A stretch of 64,000 nt of DNA from Pelomonas sp. SE-A7 (GTDB taxonomy: Bacteria > Pseudomonadota > Gammaproteobacteria > Burkholderiales > Burkholderiaceae_C). Below are positions 17,270-25,425 of the stretch, piece after piece. Under the pieces are notes generated by a model. The model did no database searches, was not told the origin of the DNA, and saw only the letters and a program-made list of their open reading frames with translations. Every line of letters begins with the position of its first letter. The stretch's first letter is position 1. Location of the stretch: positions 594,149 to 658,148 of the forward strand of contig NZ_JAUASW010000003.1 in assembly GCF_030345705.1 (NCBI RefSeq), given 5' to 3'. Position numbers and translations under genes: made by a program.

Positions 17270-18337
17270 ATGGACGCCCGTCGACGACGCCTCCTGACCA
17301 TGCTGCCGGCACTCTGGGCCGCTGGCCGTCCGCTGGCCGCGCCGCCTACGGAGCTGGAGAAGGCGGCACGGGCGGAGGGCCGCATCGTCAGTGCCGGCAT
17401 GCCCGATTTCTGGGCGAACTGGCGCGAGACCTGGTCCGACATGCAGCATCTGCATGGCCTCCTCCATGAGGATTTCAACACCAGCAGCGCCGAGGCCATT
17501 GCCCGGCTGCAGAACGAAGGCCGCCAGGCCACGCTGGACATTGTCGACGTGGGCTACGAGTTCGCCGCCCAGGCCAAGGCCTTGGGCCTGACCCGGGCCC
17601 ACAAGCCGGCGGTCTGGGAGCAGATCCCCGACTGGGCCAAGGATGCCGAAGGCCATTGGGCCCTGGCCTACACCGGCACGATTGCCTTCGTGGTCAACAC
17701 CAGGGGCGTGACCAAGGTGCCGCACAGCTGGAAGCAGCTGTTCGAGGACCGGCAGCTGCGCGTGATGCCGGGCGAGGTCGGCCCCACGGCGCAAGCCAAT
17801 GCGGTCCTGCTGGCCGCGGCCATTGCGCTGGGTGGCAGCGAGACCCGGCTGGACCCGGCCGTGGCCCGCTTTGCCGATGTGGCGGCGCGTGGTCGGCTCA
17901 ATCCGATCAATGTCGGCGTGGGACGCATGAAGGCCAACCTGGCCGATGTCTACCTGATGTGGGACTTCAATGCCCTGTCGTTCCGCCACCGGCTGGCCAA
18001 TGCGGCCGACTTCGAGATCCTGATCCCGGCCGACGGCTCGGTGATGAGCGGCTATGCGCCCCTGCTCAACCGCTACGCGCCGCGTCCCAATGCGGCCCAG
18101 CTGGTGCGCGAATACATCTTCAGCGACGCCGGCCAGCTGAACCTGGCGCGGGGCAATGCGCGGCCGATCCGCATCGACCAGATCGAGCTGCCCGAGGCGG
18201 TGCGCCGCCGCCTGGTGGACAGCGCCCAGTACCGCAATGCGCGGGCGCTGCAGCCGCAGCTCTGGGCGCGCGAGTCGAAGAAGCTGGGCCCGGTCTGGCA
18301 GAAGGAAGTGCTGCGCCAGCCGGCCACCCTGCCCTGA
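17270..18337 (+). CDS. Periplasmic solute-binding protein, family 1 type
   Basis: The 355-residue product has a short twin-arginine-like or Sec signal (RRRRLLTMLPALWAAGRPLAA) and features of the extracellular solute-binding family 1/Fe3+-spermidine group: EKAARAEGRIVSAG, DVGYEFAAQAKALG, LAYTGTIAFVVNTRGV, PHSWKQLF and YIFSDAGQLNLARGNARPIR. Such proteins deliver a ligand to an ABC importer. No permease or ATPase gene is adjacent, so it either works with a distant transporter or as an orphan sensor. Ligand is unknown. Confidence 0.82.
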   Translation: MDARRRRLLTMLPALWAAGRPLAAPPTELEKAARAEGRIVSAGMPDFWANWRETWSDMQHLHGLLHEDFNTSSAEAIARLQNEGRQATLDIVDVGYEFAAQAKALGLTRAHKPAVWEQIPDWAKDAEGHWALAYTGTIAFVVNTRGVTKVPHSWKQLFEDRQLRVMPGEVGPTAQANAVLLAAAIALGGSETRLDPAVARFADVAARGRLNPINVGVGRMKANLADVYLMWDFNALSFRHRLANAADFEILIPADGSVMSGYAPLLNRYAPRPNAAQLVREYIFSDAGQLNLARGNARPIRIDQIELPEAVRRRLVDSAQYRNARALQPQLWARESKKLGPVWQKEVLRQPATLP

Positions 18338-18473
18338 AGCAGGGCGCGCGGGTTTGCCCCGGCCCCCCGCCCTGGTGCGCCGGGCGTAGACTGGCCCGAC
18401 ACAGTGGTGCATCGGTGCCGCAGACAGCACCGTGAAAGTGCAGACGCTGTGAACGCCCAGGAGGACATCCACG

Positions 18474-20261
18474 GTGCAGCGCAGCGATATCCTTGACCCG
18501 GCCTACTTCCACAAGGTCGTCGATTGCCAGTGGGCCTGTCCGGCCCATACCCCCGTCCCCGAATACATACGCCTGATCGCCCAGGGCCGCTACGACGAGG
18601 CCTACATGGTGAACTGGCTGTCCAACGTCTTCCCGGGCGTGCTGGGCCGCACCTGCGACCGGCCCTGCGAACCGGCCTGCCGGCGCGGGCGCGTCGAAGA
18701 AAAGAATGCCGCCAAGCCCGAGGCGGTGGCGATCTGCCGGCTCAAGCGCGTGGCGGCCGACAACACCAGCGAGGAGCTGCGCACCCTGTTCCCCAAGCCC
18801 GCGGCGCGCAACGGCAAGCGCGTGGCCTGCGTGGGTGCCGGCCCAGCCTCGCTGACCGTGGCGCGCGACCTCGCGACGCAAGGCTATGCGGTCACGGTCT
18901 TCGATGGCGAGGCCAAGGCCGGTGGCTTCATCCGCACCCAGATTCCGCGCTTCCGCCTGCCGGAGTCGGTGATAGACGAGGAATGCGGCCATGTGCTGAA
19001 CCTGGGCGTGGAGCTGCGGGCCGGCGAGCGCATCGCCTCGATGAAGGCGCTGCTGGCCGAGGGCTATGACGCGGTCTTCGTCGGTTGCGGCGCGCCGCGT
19101 GGCCGCGACCTCCATCTGCCGGGCCGCCAGGAGGCCGGCGCCAAGATACGCATCGGCATCGACTGGCTGGCCTCGGTTTCGTTCGGCCATGTGGACAAGG
19201 TGGAGCCGCGGGTCATCGTGCTCGGCGGCGGCAACACGGCCATGGACTGCTGCCGCTCGGCGCGGCGCCTGGGCGCCCAAAGCGTGACCGTGGCGGTGCG
19301 CAGCGGCTATGCGCAGATGAAGGCCTCGCCCTGGGAAAAGGAGGACGCCGAGCACGAGGGCATTCCCATCCTGGACTTCCATGTGCCGCTGGCCTTCGAG
19401 CATGAAGACAACGGCAAGCTGACCGGCATGCGCTTCAAGAAGGCGCAGACCGGCGAGGAAGTCGTGATTCCCTGCGACGAGGTGCTGATCGCCGTCGGCC
19501 AGGAGAACGCCTTCCCCTGGATAGAGCGAGACGCCGGCATTGCCTTCGGCGAGGACGGCCTGCCGCAGCTGGACCGGGTCACGTTCCAGTCCAGCCTGCC
19601 CCAGGTCTTCTTCGGCGGCGATGCGGCCTTCGGCCCCAAGAACATCATCACGGCCGTGGCCCATGGCCATGAGGCGGCGGTGTCCATGGACCGCCATCTG
19701 CACGGCGAGTCGGTGGCCAAGCGGCCGCCGCCGCATGTGAACCTGCTGTCGCAGAAGATGGGCATACACGAATGGAGTTATGACAACGCCATCGCCAACG
19801 ATGCCCGCTACAAGGTGCCCTGGGCCAAGGCCGAGAAGGCGCTGGCCAGCATCAAGGTCGAGGTAGAGCTGGGCTTCGATGCCGCCACCGCTTTCAAGGA
19901 GGCGCAGCGCTGTCTGAACTGCGACGTGCAGACCGTGTTCAGCGACAAGCAGTGCATCGAATGCGATGCCTGCGTGGACATCTGCCCCATGGACAGCATC
20001 ACCTTCGTCGAGAACGGCGAGGAGGCCGAGCTGCGCCAGCGGCTCAAGGCGCCGGCCCTGAACCTGGAGCAGGCGCTGTACGTGTCCGGCGACTTGAAGA
20101 CCGGCCGCGTGATGGTCAAGGACGAAGACGTCTGCCTGCACTGCGGCCTGTGTGCCGAGCGCTGTCCGACCGGGGCCTGGGACATGCAGAAGTTCCTGCT
20201 GGTCACGACCAAGGCCGGCGCCGCCTGCCGGGACCATGAGACGCGGAGGGCGATGGCATGA
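18474..20261 (+). CDS. FAD- and Fe-S-dependent oxidoreductase (GltD-like) of a 2-oxoacid oxidoreductase operon
   Basis: The 595-residue protein resembles glutamate synthase small subunits: N-terminal cysteines (DCQWACPAHTPVPEYIRLI, CDRPCEPACRRGR), FAD motif VACVGAGPASLTVA, NAD(P) motif VIVLGGGNTAMDC, and near the C-terminus two 4Fe-4S motifs (CIECDACVDICPMD and CLHCGLCAERCPTGAW). The GTG start at 18474 is preceded by AGGAGG. It overlaps the next gene by 4 bases. In this position it probably links the 2-oxoacid oxidoreductase to NAD(P), as reported for the extra subunit of 2-oxoglutarate:NADP oxidoreductase in Azoarcus/Thauera; that assignment is inference. Confidence 0.82.
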   Translation: MQRSDILDPAYFHKVVDCQWACPAHTPVPEYIRLIAQGRYDEAYMVNWLSNVFPGVLGRTCDRPCEPACRRGRVEEKNAAKPEAVAICRLKRVAADNTSEELRTLFPKPAARNGKRVACVGAGPASLTVARDLATQGYAVTVFDGEAKAGGFIRTQIPRFRLPESVIDEECGHVLNLGVELRAGERIASMKALLAEGYDAVFVGCGAPRGRDLHLPGRQEAGAKIRIGIDWLASVSFGHVDKVEPRVIVLGGGNTAMDCCRSARRLGAQSVTVAVRSGYAQMKASPWEKEDAEHEGIPILDFHVPLAFEHEDNGKLTGMRFKKAQTGEEVVIPCDEVLIAVGQENAFPWIERDAGIAFGEDGLPQLDRVTFQSSLPQVFFGGDAAFGPKNIITAVAHGHEAAVSMDRHLHGESVAKRPPPHVNLLSQKMGIHEWSYDNAIANDARYKVPWAKAEKALASIKVEVELGFDAATAFKEAQRCLNCDVQTVFSDKQCIECDACVDICPMDSITFVENGEEAELRQRLKAPALNLEQALYVSGDLKTGRVMVKDEDVCLHCGLCAERCPTGAWDMQKFLLVTTKAGAACRDHETRRAMA

Positions 20262-22081
20262 GCCGTATCGAAGCGGTCAACGACTTCGTCGTCAAGTTCG
20301 CCAACGTGAACGGCTCGGGCTCGGCCTCGGCCAACGAGTTGTTCGCCAAGGCCATCCTGCGCATGGGCGTGTCGGTCAGCCCGCGCAACATCTTCCCCAG
20401 CAATATCCAGGGCCTGCCGACCTGGTACGAGGTGCGGGTCAGCGAAGCCGGCTGGCTGGGCCGGCGCGGCGGCGTGGACCTGATGGTGGCGATGAACCCG
20501 CAGACCTGGGACGCCGACCTGAAGGAGATCAGCCCCGGCGGCTACCTGTTCTACGACTCGACCCGGCCGCTGCCGCCCAGCGCCTTCCGCGAGGACCTGC
20601 ATGTGATCGCCATGCCGGTCACGGCGATCTGCAATGCCACCTACGAGGACTCGCGCCAGCGCCAGCTGTTCAAGAACATCATGGTGCTGGGGGCGCTGTC
20701 GCAGCTGATGGGCATTGAGCCGGCGGTCATAGAAAAACTGTTCGCCGAGCAGTACCGCGGCAAGGAAAAGCTGCTGGACTCGAACGTGCGCGCCCTGCAT
20801 GCCGGCCGCGAGTTCGCGCGCGACCACCTCGGCGGCCTGCTCGCCCTGCAAGTCAGGCGCGCCGACAGCGTGGGCCAGCGCATCTTCGTGGACGGCAATG
20901 CGGCCACGGCGCTGGGCATGGTCTACGGTGGCGCCACGGTCTGCGCCTGGTACCCGATCACGCCGTCCTCATCGGTGGCCGAGGCCTTCGAGAAGTACTG
21001 CGGCAAGTACCGGGTCGATGCGGCCACGGGCGAGAAGCGCTATGCCATCGTCCAGGCCGAGGACGAGATCGCCTCGATAGGCATGATCACCGGCGCCGGC
21101 TGGAACGGGGCGCGGGCCTTCACCGCCACCTCGGGGCCGGGCGTCTCGCTGATGAGCGAGTTCCTGGGCCTGGCCTATTTCGCCGAGATTCCGCTGACCA
21201 TCGTCGACGTGCAGCGCGGCGGGCCGTCCACCGGCATGCCCACGCGCACCCAGCAGGCCGACCTGGTGGCCGCCGCCTATGCCTCGCATGGCGACACCAA
21301 GCATGTGCTGCTGCTGCCCGAGGATCCGCGCGAATGCTTCGAGATGGCGGCCGCGGCCCTGGACCTGGCCGACCGGCTGCAGACCCCGGTCTTCCTGATG
21401 ACCGACCTGGACATAGGCATGAACCAGCGCCTGTGCGAGCCGCTGGCCTGGATTGAGGGCCGCGGCTTCGACCGCGGCAAGGTCATGACGGCCGAGCAGC
21501 TCGAGGCCGGCAAGGAGTTCGCGCGCTACAAGGACATGGATGGCGACGGCATCCCCTGGCGCACCCTGCCCGGCACGCATCCGAGCAAGGGCGCCTACTT
21601 CACCCGCGGCACGACCCGCGACCCGCAGGCCCGCTATTCGGAAAAGGGCGAGGACTATGTCTACAACGTCGAGCGCCTGCTGAAGAAGTTCGCCACCGCG
21701 GCCACCCTGGTGCCGCAGCCGCAGCTCAGGGTCGCGGCCAGCAAGACCCGGCTGGGTGTGCTGTATTTCGGCTCGACCAGCCCGGCCATGGACGAGGCCC
21801 TGCATGCGCTGTCCGGCGCCGACATCCATCTCGATGCGATGCGGCTGCGGGCCTTCCCCTTCCCGGCCTCGGTGCGCGAATTCATCGACGCCCATGAGCA
21901 GGTCTTCGTCGTCGAGCAGAACCGCGACGCGCAGATGCGCAGCCTGCTGGTCAACGAGCTGGACATAGCGCCAGCGAAGCTGACCAAGGTGCTGCATTTC
22001 GACGGCACGCCCATCACCGCCCGCTTCATCACCGAGGCGATCACGCGCCATGTGCATGCGCTGGCCACCACGCCGCGCTGA
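20258..22081 (+). CDS. 2-oxoacid:acceptor oxidoreductase, fused gamma-alpha subunit
   Basis: The 607-residue protein joins an N-terminal gamma domain (KFANVNGSGSASANELFAKA, residues 1-185) to an alpha pyrimidine-binding domain (ATALGMVYGGATVCAWYPIT, then QAEDEIASIGMITGAGWNGA, TATSGPGVSLMSEF and RGGPSTGMPTRTQQADL). This is the KorA/OforA architecture that oxidises 2-oxoacids to acyl-CoA with ferredoxin or a similar acceptor. It lies between the GltD-like subunit (4-base overlap) and the TPP-binding beta subunit (11-base gap). Substrate, for example 2-oxoglutarate, cannot be fixed from sequence. Confidence 0.87.
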   Translation: MSRIEAVNDFVVKFANVNGSGSASANELFAKAILRMGVSVSPRNIFPSNIQGLPTWYEVRVSEAGWLGRRGGVDLMVAMNPQTWDADLKEISPGGYLFYDSTRPLPPSAFREDLHVIAMPVTAICNATYEDSRQRQLFKNIMVLGALSQLMGIEPAVIEKLFAEQYRGKEKLLDSNVRALHAGREFARDHLGGLLALQVRRADSVGQRIFVDGNAATALGMVYGGATVCAWYPITPSSSVAEAFEKYCGKYRVDAATGEKRYAIVQAEDEIASIGMITGAGWNGARAFTATSGPGVSLMSEFLGLAYFAEIPLTIVDVQRGGPSTGMPTRTQQADLVAAAYASHGDTKHVLLLPEDPRECFEMAAAALDLADRLQTPVFLMTDLDIGMNQRLCEPLAWIEGRGFDRGKVMTAEQLEAGKEFARYKDMDGDGIPWRTLPGTHPSKGAYFTRGTTRDPQARYSEKGEDYVYNVERLLKKFATAATLVPQPQLRVAASKTRLGVLYFGSTSPAMDEALHALSGADIHLDAMRLRAFPFPASVREFIDAHEQVFVVEQNRDAQMRSLLVNELDIAPAKLTKVLHFDGTPITARFITEAITRHVHALATTPR

Positions 22082-22092
22082 GACGACACGCC

Positions 22093-23145
22093 ATGACCTA
22101 TCTCGCCAAACCATCGCTGCACCATCCCTCGCTGCAGAAGAACGCGGTGGGCTACACCCGGCGCGACTACGAGGGCAAGGTCTCGACCCTGTGCGCCGGC
22201 TGCGGCCACGACTCGATCTCGGGCGCCATCGTCCAGGCCTGCTGGCAGCTGGACATAGCCCCGCACCGCGTGGCCAAGCTCTCGGGCATAGGCTGCAGCT
22301 CCAAGACGCCGGACTATTTTCTCGGCGCCAGCCATGGCTTCAACACGGTGCATGGCCGCATGCCCAGCGTGCTGACCGGCGCCAACCTGGCCAACCGCGA
22401 GCTGCTCTACCTGGGCGTGTCGGGCGACGGCGACTCGGCCTCGATCGGTCTCGGCCAGTTCGCCCATGCGATGCGACGCGGCGTGCGCATGGTCTACATC
22501 GTCGAGAACAACGGCGTCTACGGCCTGACCAAGGGCCAGTTCAGCGCCACGGCCGACCGCGGCTCGGTGGCCAAGAAGGGCACGGAGAACCACGACACCG
22601 CCATCGACCTGGTGGCCCTGGCCCTGCAACTGGGCGCCACCTATGTGGCCCGCAGCTTCTCCGGCGACAAGGCCCAGCTGGTGCCGCTGATCGAGGGCGC
22701 CATCCGCCATGGCGGCGCTGCCTTCATCGACGTGATCAGCCCCTGCGTGGCGTTCAACAACCATGCCGGCAGCACCCGCTCCTACGACCATGTGCGCGAG
22801 CACAACGAGGCCCTGAACCGCATCGACTTCATCGACCTGGACGCCGAGCAGCAGGCCCGCGGCGACGAGGCCGAGATCTTGGTACCACAGGCCGACGGCA
22901 CCCAGCTGCGCCTGAAGCGGCTGCTCAGCGACTACGACCCCACCGACAAGCTGGCCGCGATGAACCACCTGCAGGCCTTGCAGTCGCAGGGCGTGATCCC
23001 GACCGGCCTGCTCTACGTGGACCCCGAGGCGCGCGACCTGCATGCCGCGCTCAAGACCTCGGCCAAGCCGCTGAACCAGCTGGCCGAGGCCGAGCTCTGC
23101 CCCGGCTCGGCCCTGCTGGACAAGCTGAACGCCAGCCTGCGCTGA
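22093..23145 (+). CDS. 2-oxoacid:acceptor oxidoreductase, TPP-binding beta subunit
   Basis: The 350-residue protein has the beta-subunit features: LCAGCGHDSISGAIVQACW near the N-terminus, the GIGCSSKTP Fe-S/TPP loop and a thiamine-pyrophosphate motif GVSGDGDSASIGLGQ followed by ENNGVYGLTKGQFSAT. It completes the heteromeric enzyme with the fused gamma-alpha subunit. Gene order oxidoreductase, gamma-alpha, beta and near-zero spacing show a single operon. These enzymes are oxygen-sensitive in many anaerobes, but versions exist in aerobic and facultative proteobacteria. Confidence 0.9.
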   Translation: MTYLAKPSLHHPSLQKNAVGYTRRDYEGKVSTLCAGCGHDSISGAIVQACWQLDIAPHRVAKLSGIGCSSKTPDYFLGASHGFNTVHGRMPSVLTGANLANRELLYLGVSGDGDSASIGLGQFAHAMRRGVRMVYIVENNGVYGLTKGQFSATADRGSVAKKGTENHDTAIDLVALALQLGATYVARSFSGDKAQLVPLIEGAIRHGGAAFIDVISPCVAFNNHAGSTRSYDHVREHNEALNRIDFIDLDAEQQARGDEAEILVPQADGTQLRLKRLLSDYDPTDKLAAMNHLQALQSQGVIPTGLLYVDPEARDLHAALKTSAKPLNQLAEAELCPGSALLDKLNASLR

Positions 23146-23219
23146 CACGCCCCTGTCACGCCCCGTCCCTATCGTGCCGCCCATTTGCCCGGCCGCCGCC
23201 GGCGATGGAGTCGCACGTG

Positions 23220-25322
23220 ATGAAGAAGTTGTCCCGCAATCGCTGGAAGTACTCGCCCCTGAGCCTGGCCCTGGTCGGCCTGCTGGCCGCCTGCAATGGC
23301 GGTGACGACGAGCCGGCCAGCCTCAGCGGTAAGCTGATCGATGCCGCGGTCGAAGGCGTGGCCTACACGGCCAGCCCCTCGGGCGTCGCCGGCACGACCG
23401 GCGCCGACGGCACGTTCAACTGCAAGCAGGGAGATCTGGTGCGCTTCAAGCTCGGCGATGTCGACCTGGGCACCGGCCTGTGCACGCCGCGCGTGATGCT
23501 GTCCGACCTGGCCCTGACCAGCGACCTGAGCAAGCCCCAGCTCGTGAACCGCCTGGTCCTGCTGCAGCTGCTGGACGAGGACGATGACGCCAGCAACGGC
23601 ATCCGCATCCCCGCCGCCGTGGCCGATGCGTTCAAGGGCAAGAGCCTGGACTTCAGCCTGGCGCCGGCGGCCTTCGAGGCCGCGCTCAAGCCGTTGCTGC
23701 CGGCCGCCAGCGATGCCTTCGGCCAGAGCTACGCCAGCCGCAACCTGGGCGAGCTGCGCCGCATCGCCTCGGCCGAGCATTACGAGTCCACACTGGCCGG
23801 CGAGCTGGGCCAGGTGAGCACCAGCAAGAGCAGCCAGGCCACGGCCGGTGGCGAGGTCCTGATCACCAAGTACGAGCTGCAGGCCGAAGCCTCGATGTTC
23901 GTGCCCTATGAAGGCACGAACACCGCCGCCAAGAAGGACTTCCCCAAGGGCTTCTACCCGGCCGTGGGCTCGGGCCTGGCCTTCAAGGGCAAGACCGCCG
24001 AGGGCAAGCTGGAGTTCTGGGGCATCACCGACCGCGGCCCCAATGGCGACAGCCCCAACGCGCCGCGCCCGGACCTGCCGGCCAGCGTCAGCATCACCAA
24101 GATGTTCCCGGCGCCCAGCTTCACGCCCTCGATCGGCGTGATCAGCGTGGGCAGCGGCGGCGCCAGGATCGCCAGCCTGATGCCGCTGAAGTCCGACGCC
24201 AACACCAGGATCACCGGCCGCCCCGCGCCCTTCGGCGTGGTCGGCAGCAGCCTGGAGATTCCGCTGGACGATGGCCTGCGCTACGACGGCGCCAAGGGCG
24301 GCTTTGACGCCAAGGGCCTGGACAGCGAAAGCCTGGTCTACGACGAGGCCAACAAGGTGTTCTGGACCTCGGACGAATATGGCCCCTTCATCGTCAAGAT
24401 CGATGCCGCCACCGGCGTGATCCTCAAGCGCTACGAGCCCGGCGCCGGTGCCGGCAAGCTGCCGGCCGTGCTGGCCCAGCGCCGCAGCAACCGCGGCATG
24501 GAAGGCCTGGCGCAGGACAAGGCCAGCGGCAAGCTGCACGGCTTCCTGCAGAGCCCCATCGATCCGCTGGACGGTGCCGGCAAGTCCATCGAGGTGACCG
24601 ACAGCTTCGACATGGACAAGGACGGCAAGAGCAACGACAAGGTCAAGGTGCGCGACTTCGCCCAGTTCGCCCGCTGGCTGGAGTTCGATCCCAAGACCGA
24701 GACCTCGCGCCTGTTCGCCTATCCGCTGGACTATGCGCTGGCCGGCAAGGGCGAGACCTGGGACCGCAATCGCACCGGCAGCGCCAAGCTGGGCGACCTG
24801 GTGAGCCTGGGCAATGGCCGCTTCATCGTGATCGAGCAGGGCGCCGACGCCAATGGCCTGGTGCGCAACTTCCTGATGCTGGTCGAGCTGCCGGCCAATG
24901 CCACCGACATCACGGCCCTGGGCATCGAGCTGGAGAAGAACAGCATCGACGGCACGACGGCCGTGGCCACGCCCTGGAAGCAGGTCGTCAAGCTGAAGAA
25001 GACCGTGCTGCTGGACCTGAACGCCGCCGGCTGGAAGGCCGAGAAGGCCGAGGGCCTGAGCCTCGTTGATGAACAGACCCTGGCCCTGATCAACGACAAC
25101 GACTTCGGCCTGCGCACCAGCCTGGTCGATGCCGGCGGCAAGCTGATCGAGGGCGACCCAACGGCCTGCACGGTCGACATCAACGGCGTCATCGTCAACG
25201 ACGGCGCCTGCACGCCGGGCGCGGTCGGCGTGCGCGTGGCCCGCGGCAACGAGGTGGACCGCAAGACCCGGCTGTGGCTCCTGAAGTTCCCCAAGGCGCT
25301 GGCGAGCTACACCCTGCCTTGA
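23220..25322 (+). CDS. Phytase-like esterase-domain lipoprotein
   Basis: The 700-residue product has a lipoprotein-type signal (SLALVGLLAACNGG) and then about 200 residues of an Ala-rich N-terminal domain. The C-terminal part matches the esterase-like activity of phytase family (PF13449 type): LEFWGITDRGPNGDSPN, SLVYDEANKVFWTSDEYGPF, NRGMEGLAQDKASGKLHGFL and YPLDYALAGKGETWDRN. Members are predicted beta-propeller phosphoesterases or related surface proteins. The ATG at 23220 has GGAG 9 bases upstream; another ATG lies 15 bases earlier. It is a single gene. Confidence 0.8.
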   Translation: MKKLSRNRWKYSPLSLALVGLLAACNGGDDEPASLSGKLIDAAVEGVAYTASPSGVAGTTGADGTFNCKQGDLVRFKLGDVDLGTGLCTPRVMLSDLALTSDLSKPQLVNRLVLLQLLDEDDDASNGIRIPAAVADAFKGKSLDFSLAPAAFEAALKPLLPAASDAFGQSYASRNLGELRRIASAEHYESTLAGELGQVSTSKSSQATAGGEVLITKYELQAEASMFVPYEGTNTAAKKDFPKGFYPAVGSGLAFKGKTAEGKLEFWGITDRGPNGDSPNAPRPDLPASVSITKMFPAPSFTPSIGVISVGSGGARIASLMPLKSDANTRITGRPAPFGVVGSSLEIPLDDGLRYDGAKGGFDAKGLDSESLVYDEANKVFWTSDEYGPFIVKIDAATGVILKRYEPGAGAGKLPAVLAQRRSNRGMEGLAQDKASGKLHGFLQSPIDPLDGAGKSIEVTDSFDMDKDGKSNDKVKVRDFAQFARWLEFDPKTETSRLFAYPLDYALAGKGETWDRNRTGSAKLGDLVSLGNGRFIVIEQGADANGLVRNFLMLVELPANATDITALGIELEKNSIDGTTAVATPWKQVVKLKKTVLLDLNAAGWKAEKAEGLSLVDEQTLALINDNDFGLRTSLVDAGGKLIEGDPTACTVDINGVIVNDGACTPGAVGVRVARGNEVDRKTRLWLLKFPKALASYTLP

Positions 25323-25425
25323 GTCACAAGGGGTTTGTCCGGGCCGGCGGGGCGGCAGTGCCCGACCCCCGCGGGCGGAGAATGCGGCCTTCGCCCACGA
25401 GGCCCACAAACCCGCCCTCTTCTTC

